A stretch of 28,787 nucleotides of DNA from a virus: the IMG/VR virus record IMGVR_UViG_3300025266_000034, positions 1-28,787 of that record. One strand, written 5' to 3'. Under the pieces are notes generated by a model. That model saw only the letters and a list, made by a program, of their open reading frames with translations. It did no database searches and was not told the origin of the DNA. The position numbers were made by a program, and so were the translations under genes. This document shows positions 14,457-20,828 of the stretch, one piece after another; position 1 is the first letter of the stretch, and each line of letters starts with the position of its first letter.

Positions 14457-15260
14457 TTAAAGTGTTCCCTGTATCGTGTAATCGTTAATATCAAAGTCGG
14501 GACGTATATAAGTTTCGTACCTCTCTATACCTCTTTTAAGTTCTAGCTTGCCATACTCTAAAAACTCCTCGCTGCATTTCCAAACCCCAATATCTAGGTT
14601 TGCTTTGTCAATACATAAAAACGTAAAGTCTTCGTGTGTTAATTGCTTTTCGGGTGTGCTAAATAACTCACAATATATAGCCGCCTGTAAAGTGTATTTA
14701 TATCTAAAAGCACTCTTGCTAAAATTTTGTACGTCTACTGTAGTTTTTAAATCTACAATTCCACCCCCTTGGTTTTTTAATATGTCCGCTTTGCCTCTAA
14801 ATGGTTTACCCATTATTGTACCTATTGCAGCTACCTCTGTTTTACAGTCGCCTAGTAATTCTATAGCTTTAGGATTTTTATACATTGCATCTACTAGTCT
14901 TTCGTTTTCTGTACGTTCTTTTGCTGTAAAAACCTCGCTACCGAAATGCTCTTTAGCCTCTTTAAACTTTTTAGTATTCCTACTTTGTACGTCTATAAAT
15001 TTTATTTTCTCGTACTTTTCGGGCTCTAATATAGCTGTATGAAATAAATGCCCTGCCCGTAATGCGGGTGTTGTTTCGTTTTTAGCATACTTCGTAACAT
15101 AGTAATAAGTTTTAGGGCTATCTAACATTAGTTTTAAACTACTACTACTTAGAGCGAGTTTGTTTAGTTCGCCGTAATAAAAGTTGTCGTCTACCATTTT
15201 CTCTAGTAGCTCTGCTTTGTTATAGTTTTTACCGTCTAGTAATTTAATCGTATTGCTCAT
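14457..15260 (-). CDS. PD-(D/E)XK exonuclease, RecE/exonuclease VIII-like
   Basis: A 267-residue nuclease of the type found in phage recombination cassettes (DUF3799/RecE C-terminal family). Motifs in order are SSSSLKLMLDSPKTYYY near the N-terminus, GHLFHTAILEP with the conserved His (residues about 70-80), and RGKADILKNQGGGIVDLKTT (about 154-173), which carries the D and D-x-K of the active site. A core helix, YTLQAAIYCELF, follows. It would degrade one strand of duplex DNA for annealing or break repair. Overlaps the preceding gene by 17 bases. The call is strong. Confidence 0.85.
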   Translation of the reverse strand: MSNTIKLLDGKNYNKAELLEKMVDDNFYYGELNKLALSSSSLKLMLDSPKTYYYVTKYAKNETTPALRAGHLFHTAILEPEKYEKIKFIDVQSRNTKKFKEAKEHFGSEVFTAKERTENERLVDAMYKNPKAIELLGDCKTEVAAIGTIMGKPFRGKADILKNQGGGIVDLKTTVDVQNFSKSAFRYKYTLQAAIYCELFSTPEKQLTHEDFTFLCIDKANLDIGVWKCSEEFLEYGKLELKRGIERYETYIRPDFDINDYTIQGTL

Positions 15261-15429
15261 ATCTTCTATAAATTTTATGTTTAATTCCTTTACTACTATG
15301 CCCTGTAGTCCTAGCTAATTTAATAGCTTGCTCCTCGTCGTAGGCTTCTATGTCTACGTACTCATTATCGTACCCCCACGCCGTATAGTACCAATATTCA
15401 ATTTCGTACCTTTTTTTTATTCCAAACAT
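15244..15429 (-). CDS. Unknown small Tyr-rich protein (61 aa)
   Basis: A 61-residue protein starting MFGIKKRYEIEYWYYTAWGY. It shows a strand-rich N-terminus, an acidic helix EAYDEEQAIKLART and a basic tail, and has 11 tyrosines. The layout looks like a small alpha-beta fold, with no known function. It overlaps the genes on both sides (13 and 17 bases), which supports translation. Confidence 0.65.
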   Translation of the reverse strand: MFGIKKRYEIEYWYYTAWGYDNEYVDIEAYDEEQAIKLARTTGHSSKGIKHKIYRRYEQYD

Positions 15430-15743
15430 ATATCTATATTTTTGTCCGCTATTTCGGTTTTTAGTACTAACAATTTAGCCTCTGCCTCTAGGTGCGCCCT
15501 GCGTAGCTTTGTAGTATAGCTATCTATAGTTCGCTGCCGTTCCTGCATATTAGAAACATAAACGCCTATCCGATATAAGGAGTTGGCTACTGTAGTAAGT
15601 TCGTTGGATAAAGTTTTTTTGTCTTTGGCTCTGTCGCTCCATTCTGCAATGATATTCGTACACGCCTCAAAATGTCCTAGGTAGCTAAACTCTTCGATGT
15701 CTAGTACGCTAGTTTCCGTAGTATTATTTATATGGTTTTTCAT
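15417..15743 (-). CDS. Unknown helical protein (108 aa)
   Basis: A 108-residue, mostly helical protein with a likely coiled coil (about residues 68-100, QRTIDSYTTKLRRAHLEAEA and onward). It starts at the ATG at 15743 after a 51-base gap with no clear promoter. No catalytic motif. Its position between a nuclease and the exonuclease VIII-like gene places it in the DNA-metabolism block, but its role is unknown. Confidence 0.65.
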   Translation of the reverse strand: MKNHINNTTETSVLDIEEFSYLGHFEACTNIIAEWSDRAKDKKTLSNELTTVANSLYRIGVYVSNMQERQRTIDSYTTKLRRAHLEAEAKLLVLKTEIADKNIDICLE

Positions 15744-15794
15744 TTGCGCAAGTTACTACAAATATTGTTAATAACTAGGTAGAAATGTAAAAAA

Positions 15795-15875
15795 TTATTT
15801 ACGCTTTCGCTGTAAATTCCATACGATAAAAAGCACTCCTAGGTTTATAAAAAGTACAAATATTATTAGTCCCAT
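15795..15875 (-). CDS. Tiny single-span membrane peptide (26 aa)
   Basis: A 26-residue frame, MGLIIFVLFINLGVLFIVWN followed by LQRKRK. It is one perfect membrane span with a basic tail, which would sit with the tail in the cytoplasm. The ATG lies 2 bases after the upstream stop, as expected for a coupled gene. Small membrane peptides of this kind can affect membrane potential or block superinfection. Because of its size I hold it tentatively. Confidence 0.5.
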   Translation of the reverse strand: MGLIIFVLFINLGVLFIVWNLQRKRK

Positions 15876-15877
15876 AT

Positions 15878-16345
15878 TTATTTTAGATTTTTTTTGTGGT
15901 ATTCGTCCCAAATGCTTTTGCCTGTACGGCTAGGCTCGTTTTTATTTATAATAGAGGCTTTGCTTTCGGGTAGCATATAAATTTCTTTATTTGTCTTTTG
16001 TGCATCCCATAGCGTAGTTTTTCGTATAGACTTATTTTCTAGTTCGGGCATATTCATTTTGTTTAACCAATATAAATAATTTCCTTTTGGGTCTGCTACG
16101 AAATATAATTTAACTATATCTTTATCAATAGCCATTAATTTATCGTACTTGTATTTTTCTAGTAGTTTAGTGTCGTAGTATTTATTTCTAAACTTCATTT
16201 CTAGTACGCACTTTTCGCCTTTAGGTGTTAAACCCTCTGCGTCGAAATGCGAGCTACCCTCGCCCGTCCAAACTAATTTCCACCCGTCAAAATTCAAAAT
16301 CTGTATTACCGCCTTTTCTAAAGCGTGTACTTTATCTATTGTCAT
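15878..16345 (-). CDS. PD-(D/E)XK-type nuclease candidate (155 aa)
   Basis: A 155-residue protein with the small-nuclease pattern. An N-terminal helix (MTIDKVHALEKAVIQILNF) is followed by SSHFDAEGLTPKGEKCVLEM plus K-F-R-N-K, giving the D ... E-x-K active-site spacing (about residues 34-52), then YYDTKLLEKYKYDKL and a strand VKLYFVADP. Such folds include Holliday-junction resolvases and VRR-type nucleases. The lysine-rich C-terminus would favour DNA contact. It overlaps the preceding small gene by 14 bases. Nuclease fold likely; substrate unknown. Confidence 0.6.
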   Translation of the reverse strand: MTIDKVHALEKAVIQILNFDGWKLVWTGEGSSHFDAEGLTPKGEKCVLEMKFRNKYYDTKLLEKYKYDKLMAIDKDIVKLYFVADPKGNYLYWLNKMNMPELENKSIRKTTLWDAQKTNKEIYMLPESKASIINKNEPSRTGKSIWDEYHKKNLK

Positions 16346-16529
16346 ATACTTTGTTTAAAGCCGTAATAAAACGCTGTATAGCTTTAGGGCTACAGGTGCA
16401 AGGCTCTGTATAATTTTTACTTAAATATACACTATACATAGCGCAAATCCTTTTAAACTCTTCGTTGGTAATTGTAGTTGCATTACTAGCTCTAAAGTCT
16501 TCCCAAAATAATAAGTCGTCGCTATCCAT
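16332..16529 (-). CDS. Small protein with C-x-C motif (65 aa)
   Basis: A 65-residue protein starting MDSDDLLFWEDFRASNATTI, with EPCTCSPKAIQRFITAL near the C-terminus. The P-C-x-C-S-P-K block before a helix is reminiscent of small phage proteins I have seen in flavobacterial phages, function unknown. It overlaps its neighbours by 8 and 14 bases, so it is part of the same message as the sigma-like gene. Confidence 0.65.
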   Translation of the reverse strand: MDSDDLLFWEDFRASNATTITNEEFKRICAMYSVYLSKNYTEPCTCSPKAIQRFITALNKVYDNR

Positions 16530-16677
16530 TTCTTTTGAATTTAAAATTATCTAAAGCATCTCGTCTTTTTTCGCATCCGCAATTCTCATATCCTAGATAA
16601 TCAATTACTATTTTTTTTACTAGCCATTTAATGCCTGTGTATTTAAAAATCTTTTCTAGTAGTGTCCCTAGTTTCAT
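16522..16677 (-). CDS. Small basic protein with CGCE motif (51 aa)
   Basis: A 51-residue protein starting MKLGTLLEKIFKYTGIKWLV and carrying the block YENCGCEKRRDALDNF near the C-terminus. The C-G-C-E/K-R-R-x-x-L-N/D pattern is widespread in small proteins of Bacteroidota phages as I recall, with no established role. It overlaps the sigma-like gene by 35 bases and the next gene by 8. The amphipathic first half could touch membrane or a protein partner. Confidence 0.65.
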   Translation of the reverse strand: MKLGTLLEKIFKYTGIKWLVKKIVIDYLGYENCGCEKRRDALDNFKFKRNG

Positions 16678-17230
16678 ATTCTAAATTTATTTGTTTCTTA
16701 ATTATTTTTAGAGTATTTCTTAAACTCCAATAGGTTATTTTTGATTCCCTGCTAAATTGCATTAATTTCTTTTTATCTATGTAAACCTCTTTAAAAATTC
16801 TACGTAAATAATAGATATGCATTTTTTCAGTTGTAAAGCTGTCTAGGTTTGTTTCATTCTCTAGCATCTTTAGGTATTCGGGGTTTTCGTACCAATCATT
16901 TATAGCTTTAACTTTGCTGTAGGTGTCGGGTGTTTCTACGTATGCCTCTGTCCCTGTGTCTTCTATAAATTCCGTTCCTACGTATGTTACTTTTTTTTCT
17001 TTTCGCTTTAAATCAAACACTAAATTTCTAAGAGTAACGTAGATAAAGTAATAGTTAATTTCGTCCTTTTGGTATATAATGCTAGTATCTTTTTTCTCTA
17101 AATGGTTAGATACATTTATATACATTTCGCTAACTATGTCGGCTGCGGTATCTTTATTGACGTTAAAGCTCCCGACTATCTCTAGCCATTGTTTATGCTT
17201 TTCAAAAACTTTTGATAATACCGACTTCAT
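16643..17230 (-). CDS. ECF-like RNA polymerase sigma factor
   Basis: A 195-residue protein with sigma-70 family features. A region 2-like part contains W-L-E-I-V, DTAADIVSEMYINVSNHL (about residues 27-44) and YFIYVTLRNLVFDLKRKEKK (about 61-80). A linker rich in acid residues leads to a C-terminal helix-turn-helix-like region 4, LMQFSRESKITYWSLRNTLK. The start is the ATG at 17230; a TTG three codons upstream has no leader. A phage sigma factor made early would redirect host RNA polymerase to late promoters. The GCAAA ... AACGTT motif before five late gene blocks has the two-box form expected of an ECF-type target, though its spacer is short. No anti-sigma gene is evident. Confidence 0.72.
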   Translation of the reverse strand: MKSVLSKVFEKHKQWLEIVGSFNVNKDTAADIVSEMYINVSNHLEKKDTSIIYQKDEINYYFIYVTLRNLVFDLKRKEKKVTYVGTEFIEDTGTEAYVETPDTYSKVKAINDWYENPEYLKMLENETNLDSFTTEKMHIYYLRRIFKEVYIDKKKLMQFSRESKITYWSLRNTLKIIKKQINLEYETRDTTRKDF

Positions 17231-17259
17231 TAACAGCAAGTTATAAATAAAAATTAAAT

Positions 17260-18165
17260 TTAAAAAGGTGCGTTAATTAATTTAAGACTTTTTACTATGC
17301 TTTCATTGTTTATAGAGTAGCCTACGTTGTTAATAATTGCACGCATTTTAATTGGGTCGTCTAAAGGGGTACACCTACCACCACTAGAAATACTTTTAAC
17401 TTTTTTAATATGTAGCTGCGAGTCCATAAATTCCGTAGGGTGCTGTATAAACCTATGTACTACTGCGAAAAAATCTGCCCTGTTTACAAATTTACCCCCG
17501 CCCTCGACGCTAGAGCTTTCGGGTACTTTTGGATAACCCGCATACTGTCCCTCTCTATAGATTTGTCTAATTGCTTCGGTGTTTGCGTGCGTACATAACC
17601 AAAGCGAAACTTTATTCTTTTTACAAAATAACCTCATTTCTGTTGTTGCCTCATAATCGTATTCGTGCCCGCCTAAACCTTTTAACATTTCTTTGTCTTT
17701 TATTAAAGAGTTGTAGGGGTCTACTAGAAACCCGTCGTATTTAAAAGCTACTCTATGGTTTTGCGCCTCTTCTAGCAAACCTTTGTAGGTATATAATTTG
17801 CCGTTGTCTATAAACTGAAAATGAGTTTTTATAAAATCAATACCCATATTAAAATCGTTTGGTATAATTCTATTTATAGGCTCCTCTATTAAGAACTCTA
17901 GTAGCTTCTGTATTAACTCGTAAGGCTCATTTTCACTACTGTATATAAGCCATTTTTTATTGTGCCTTATACTGTATAAAAGCATTAAATAAAGAGTTAA
18001 AGAGGTTTTACCTACGTTTGCGTGTCCTAGCCATATACCAAAGTCTTGCGGTTTAAATCTAAAGTATTCGTCAATTTCTGCTATATCTAATTTTAAGCCT
18101 TGCTCTAGCTCTCCTTTTCGTATGCTTGTTAAGGTCTTTATTTGCTCATTGTATTTTACTAACAT
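17260..18165 (-). CDS. RecA-fold replicative helicase/ATPase (DnaB/RepA-like)
   Basis: A 301-residue single-domain ATPase with Walker A GHANVGKT (residues 47-54), the helicase motif SSENEPYELIQKLLEF (76-91) and Walker B DGFLVDP (D149). A conserved LWLCTHANTEAIRQ (motif 3/sensor-type) and a basic KKVKSISSGG follow later. There is no N-terminal primase-binding domain, so it resembles the RepA/gp4-type hexameric helicases. Leader TTTAAAAACCGAGAT precedes the ATG. It follows a terminator that separates it from the SSB-like genes. No phage DNA polymerase or primase is visible, so it probably works with host enzymes. Confidence 0.78.
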   Translation of the reverse strand: MLVKYNEQIKTLTSIRKGELEQGLKLDIAEIDEYFRFKPQDFGIWLGHANVGKTSLTLYLMLLYSIRHNKKWLIYSSENEPYELIQKLLEFLIEEPINRIIPNDFNMGIDFIKTHFQFIDNGKLYTYKGLLEEAQNHRVAFKYDGFLVDPYNSLIKDKEMLKGLGGHEYDYEATTEMRLFCKKNKVSLWLCTHANTEAIRQIYREGQYAGYPKVPESSSVEGGGKFVNRADFFAVVHRFIQHPTEFMDSQLHIKKVKSISSGGRCTPLDDPIKMRAIINNVGYSINNESIVKSLKLINAPF

Positions 18166-18189
18166 ATCTCGGTTTTTAAATTTAGTGGT

Positions 18190-18215
18190 AAAAAAAGGGG
18201 CGTTTTACGACCCCT
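18190..18215 (-). terminator. Intrinsic terminator between SSB-like gene and helicase
   Basis: Minus strand AGGGG (18215..18211) with a bulged T, then CGT-loop-ACG, then CCCCT (18200..18196), followed by about seven Ts. It may reduce helicase expression relative to the DNA-binding proteins upstream. Confidence 0.75.
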
Positions 18216-18240
18216 AATTATTTTTTATAAATGTACACTT

Positions 18241-18561
18241 TTAAAACGGTAAATCGTCTTCGGCTTTTGTAGCTTCTCTGTCGGGCATAAATTCTGCCAT
18301 AGCTACCTTTTTAACTGCCTGCTGTCCTGCCTGTTTATTTATCTTAGTAAACTTAGCATACATTTTGCTAGGGTCTTTCTGCGCTCTTAAAACGTCTATA
18401 CTTAAAAAACCGTTGTTCTCTTCTATATGAGATTCATACTTTTTGATAAAGTCTTTAAACTCGCTAGTTTTAATATGTAGCTTTGCTACTATCCAATCAT
18501 ATTTAGGCTCGTCTTTACAGACAAAACTATTTACAAACTCACTTTCGTACTTACTATTCAT
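18241..18561 (-). CDS. Single-stranded-DNA-binding protein candidate with SSB-type acidic tail
   Basis: A 106-residue protein that ends in EATKAEDDLPF. The last residues match the acidic DDxPF tip by which SSB proteins recruit host replication and repair enzymes. The body has strands (YDWIVAKLHIK, NGFLSIDVLR, MYAKFTKI) and a basic segment (QQAVKKVAMAEF) before the acidic tail. A short OB-like domain is possible but I cannot prove it. It lies directly before the helicase, where SSB genes are usual. The start ATG has the leader ACAATAACGATATG. Confidence 0.62.
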   Translation of the reverse strand: MNSKYESEFVNSFVCKDEPKYDWIVAKLHIKTSEFKDFIKKYESHIEENNGFLSIDVLRAQKDPSKMYAKFTKINKQAGQQAVKKVAMAEFMPDREATKAEDDLPF

Positions 18562-18565
18562 ATCG

Positions 18566-18988
18566 TTATTGTTTTATAAAATTAAAAAATTGTTTAGCCT
18601 CTTCAATTACTGTATCTGCGCCTACGGTTTTCATTTGGTTAAAATTAGCTGCCGCTTTTATACACTCTAGGCGTAGCTGCTCGTCTTCGGGCGAATGCGT
18701 TTTATAACCAAAATAAGTATCAATTAAGCTACTACGCCTTACTTCATTTACTAGAGGTTTTACTAAATTCGACTCGCCCTCTTTTGGGTACTCCTCTAAA
18801 GGTACTCTAGCATTTTTATACTCTTCGTTAGTTACCTCGTATTTTATTTCACTACCTACAGCAAATTTAAAATCGCCTTTAGCAAAAAAAGTATATTGCT
18901 TGCCATTTTCAAAAGTAACTTTGTATTTAGTTAGTCCATTCCATAGACCGCTAGGTACTATATCTTTTATTACTGCTTTACTGCTCAT
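18566..18988 (-). CDS. Unknown early DNA-metabolism protein (140 aa), possibly OB-like N-terminus
   Basis: A 140-residue protein. The N-terminal third (KAVIKDIVPSGLWNGLTKYK, then VTFENGKQYTFFAKG and IKYEV) has the strand pattern of a small OB-type barrel. The rest is helical, with IKAAANFNQMKTVG near the end. Only 4 bases separate it from the SSB-like gene, so the two probably act in the same process, perhaps as partners in ssDNA handling. No catalytic motif seen. Confidence 0.6.
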   Translation of the reverse strand: MSSKAVIKDIVPSGLWNGLTKYKVTFENGKQYTFFAKGDFKFAVGSEIKYEVTNEEYKNARVPLEEYPKEGESNLVKPLVNEVRRSSLIDTYFGYKTHSPEDEQLRLECIKAAANFNQMKTVGADTVIEEAKQFFNFIKQ

Positions 18989-19121
18989 ATCGAATAAGGT
19001 TTATTTCTTGGGTTAATACTTGGTTATTTGCGATTAAAAAATCGTTTTTACTTTGTAGCCTGTCTATCTCTGTAGTCATAGCTTCTACTCTGTAGTGCAA
19101 AAAATGTAATGCGGTTTCCAT
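18978..19121 (-). CDS. Small coiled-coil protein (47 aa)
   Basis: A 47-residue helical protein starting METALHFLHYRVEAMTTEID. Its leader TTTAAAAACCGAGACA before the ATG at 19121 is the best-formed early leader in the genome. The end overlaps the next start by 11 bases. A heptad-like central helix suggests dimerisation. Function unknown. Confidence 0.6.
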   Translation of the reverse strand: METALHFLHYRVEAMTTEIDRLQSKNDFLIANNQVLTQEINLIRYEQ

Positions 19122-19190
19122 TGTCTCGGTTTTTAAATTAGTTCGCAAGATATAAATAAATGTTTATAACTACCAAATAAAAGTAAATAA

Positions 19191-19219
19191 AAAACAAAAA
19201 GCACCCGATTAAGAGTGCC
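19191..19219 (-). terminator. Intrinsic terminator downstream of the NinG-like gene
   Basis: Minus strand GCACTC (19218..19213), a 6-base loop and GGGTGC (19206..19201) with one G-U pair form a 6-bp stem, followed by TTTTTG and further Ts. It resembles the terminator at 8726..8750 in sequence and lies about 55 bases downstream of a TACATTTG box. Confidence 0.72.
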
Positions 19220-19272
19220 GTTTGAACCGATATAAACAAATACCCACTTACGAAAAATGAATACTAGAAATG

Positions 19273-19280
19273 CAAATGTA
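19273..19280 (-). promoter_or_regulatory. Bacteroidota-type -7 box TACATTTG (candidate)
   Basis: Minus strand TACATTTG fits the -7 consensus TAnnTTTG of Bacteroidota primary-sigma promoters, in the context ATTACATTTGC that also occurs at 19699..19706. A clear -33 TTTG box is not seen, so this is only a candidate. Confidence 0.35.
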
Positions 19281-19286
19281 ATAGTA

Positions 19287-19694
19287 TTATTTTAATTCTG
19301 TTAGCTTTTTTGTAAAAATTTCAATTAGTTTTAATAAGTCTACTACGTTGTTTTTCTGTAGCTGCCTACTCTTAGTTAATAGAGCTTCGGACGTACCCTC
19401 GCCGTATTCATTGTTTAAGTTTATACTAAATTCAAATTGACGCCCGTAGTAGTGGCAATTACAAGTATAGCATTGTGGCTTTACATTCTTTTCGTCCCAC
19501 CTAGTTATCGTGTGTTTTCTACTCATAAAATGCCCTGCCTGCATACCGTCCTTTTCCCATTTTTTTACAGTTCCGCAAGTATAGCAAGCTACATTTCCTA
19601 AAGCGTCTGCATCTTTTAATCTTATGTATTTACTAAAAATAATGTCTAGTTTTTTCTTTAGACTAGATACAGTCGGTTTTTTAAGTTTTGCCAT
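19287..19694 (-). CDS. NinG-like recombination protein with HNH/zinc motif
   Basis: A 135-residue protein of the lambda NinG type. A basic N-terminus (KLKKPTVSSLKKKLDIIFSKY) precedes YIRLKDADALGNVACYTCGT with C37 and C40. AGHFMSRKHTITRWDEKN and VKPQCYTCNCHYYG follow, supplying the His and the second C-x2-C of an HNH-like treble-clef site. NinG can act in RecF-pathway recombination; here it may process recombination intermediates with the other nucleases. It is the first gene of the early block, and the candidate -7 box at 19699 lies directly before its start codon, which would give a nearly leaderless message. Confidence 0.8.
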   Translation of the reverse strand: MAKLKKPTVSSLKKKLDIIFSKYIRLKDADALGNVACYTCGTVKKWEKDGMQAGHFMSRKHTITRWDEKNVKPQCYTCNCHYYGRQFEFSINLNNEYGEGTSEALLTKSRQLQKNNVVDLLKLIEIFTKKLTELK

Positions 19695-19698
19695 AGAG

Positions 19699-19706
19699 CA
19701 AATGTA
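19699..19706 (-). promoter_or_regulatory. Bacteroidota-type -7 box TACATTTG before the early block (candidate)
   Basis: TACATTTG in the context ATTACATTTGC, 4 bases before the ATG at 19694. It fits TAnnTTTG. With a start point about 5-8 bases downstream, the message would start at the gene. The -33 box is not clear (TTTACA at 19731..19726 is the nearest AT-rich candidate). Confidence 0.4.
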
Positions 19707-19739
19707 ATATAAAAATATTTTAAAATAGTTGTAAATAAA

Positions 19740-19865
19740 TTAGGCTAGTAGTTTTTAATAGTCGTTTTTTTACTAATATATAGTAGTCTACTGCTATATA
19801 GATATATACTACTGTATATATATACTACTATAACGAAATATGCTATTAAACGTTTTAAGACGTTT
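19740..19865. repeat. AT-rich region with inverted and direct TATAnTAGTA-type repeats
   Basis: Between the holin and the early block, the stretch about 19774..19832 is built from copies of TATAGTAGT, its complement ACTACTATA and close variants (one TATAGCAGT, two ATATACTACT in direct order). One pair forms a near-perfect palindrome around 19780..19799. No gene lies here. Such AT-rich iteron-like repeats next to replication genes could be a replication origin or an operator. A bidirectional hairpin that ends lysis-gene transcription is also possible. Confidence 0.55.
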
Positions 19866-20264
19866 TTATTTTGTTTTGGTGCTAGCGTATGTCTTTATCA
19901 TTTTCTCGCCACTACGACCCACCACATAGCCCCCTATGCCTATTTGTAGTAGATTCCAAAACTCATTTTCTAGTTCGGGTATTGGTAAATTAAATAAAGG
20001 TGCTATAAATTTAACATAAATAACAATAAAACCAAAAGCTAACATAAGTATAGGTCGCCACGAACGTTGCAGCCAATTACCATTTGCTTCTGCTAATATT
20101 ACCTCGGTTTGTAATTTCTGTAGTTCTAGCTGCTGCTCTTTAAGTACTTTAAATATCTCGTTTTTGGCTTTTAAACGCTCCTCTTCGCTAGTAAATAAAT
20201 TATCTATAACCTTACCTACTTGCTCTATTACGTTGCCGCTAAACCACTTTAAAATCTTATTCAT
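19866..20264 (-). CDS. Holin, GTA/3-TM type candidate
   Basis: A 132-residue protein. The N-terminal amphipathic and charged helix (NVIEQVGKVIDNLFTSEEER, then a lysine/glutamate coiled region to about residue 48) is followed by NWLQRSWRPILMLAFGFIVI and a second hydrophobic stretch, with PLFNLP between. The end IGIGGYVVGRSGEKMIK is typical of the holin_3TMs family as I know it. It would make membrane holes that release the amidase encoded two genes upstream. I chose the ATG at 20264, which overlaps the preceding stop by 8 bases; an ATG eight codons upstream is less likely. Confidence 0.75.
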   Translation of the reverse strand: MNKILKWFSGNVIEQVGKVIDNLFTSEEERLKAKNEIFKVLKEQQLELQKLQTEVILAEANGNWLQRSWRPILMLAFGFIVIYVKFIAPLFNLPIPELENEFWNLLQIGIGGYVVGRSGEKMIKTYASTKTK

Positions 20265-20405
20265 TCCATTGTATTTGAAACTGTACAAATAAGAGGTAAA
20301 TATTTAATTCGTTAAAGTTAAATTTCTCTTGCGTTTTGCTAGGCTCAAAATATTGCAACCCTAACATAAAACCCGTAGGTACTAGTAGTATTAAATTTAT
20401 ATTCA
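20257..20405 (-). CDS. Small hydrophobic protein in lysis cassette (48-49 aa)
   Basis: A 48- to 49-residue protein starting MNINLILLVPTGFMLGLQYF, then a polar middle and NELNIYLLFVQFQIQWNE at the end. I recall similar small proteins in many Bacteroidota phages (N-I-N-L ... P-x-G-F-M-x-G-x-Q-Y ... E-I-N-I-Y-L-L-F-x-Q-x-Q-I-x-W), with no known function. It is probably a beta-rich soluble or membrane-associated protein. It starts at the first base after the amidase stop and runs into the holin start, so it is part of the lysis cassette. Confidence 0.68.
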
Positions 20406-20828
20406 TTAGTATCTGTTACTTATGTTTTCGTATTCTTTTTTAGCGTCAAAGCTAGGGCATTCTTTATTACTAAAATCTCTATGTCCGTAAACCGTACCGC
20501 CGTAACTGTCTTTTAACATACATATTAAGTCTATTAAACTCTCTTTTTGACTCTCTGTACGTGTATCTTCTGCTTTGGTGTTTTCTCTATTCATACCGCC
20601 AACATAAGCGATACCTATACTATCCCAATTCTCGCCGTAAGTGTGCGCTCCTGTTTTTTCTATTGGTCTACCCTCTTCTACTTCGCCGTCTAAAGATATT
20701 ATAAAGTGGTAGCCTATATCCTGCCACCCGTTATCCTCTACGTGCCATTTACGTATAGTGGCTACATTAACTTCTCTACCTTTTGGGGTAGCTGTGCAAT
20801 GTATAATTATTTTATTTATTTTTCTCAT
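20406..20828 (-). CDS. N-acetylmuramoyl-L-alanine amidase (endolysin), amidase_2 fold
   Basis: A 140-residue zinc amidase of the T7 lysozyme/PGRP type. Zinc ligands are H10 (KIIIHCTAT), H116 (YGHRDF) and C124 (KECPSF), with catalytic Y40 (IGYHF) and K122. The middle carries TGAHTYGENWDSIGIAYVGG. It is a single catalytic domain without a wall-binding domain or signal peptide, so release needs a holin. I chose the ATG at 20828; a GTG two codons upstream is less likely. It cleaves the amide bond between MurNAc and L-alanine in host peptidoglycan. Confidence 0.9.
   Translation of the reverse strand: MRKINKIIIHCTATPKGREVNVATIRKWHVEDNGWQDIGYHFIISLDGEVEEGRPIEKTGAHTYGENWDSIGIAYVGGMNRENTKAEDTRTESQKESLIDLICMLKDSYGGTVYGHRDFSNKECPSFDAKKEYENISNRY

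Noticed and set aside
17231-17239. TTG start for the sigma-like protein, and similar TTG/GTG extensions at 14494, 20834 and 26741
   Set aside because: In each case an ATG with better context lies a few codons downstream.
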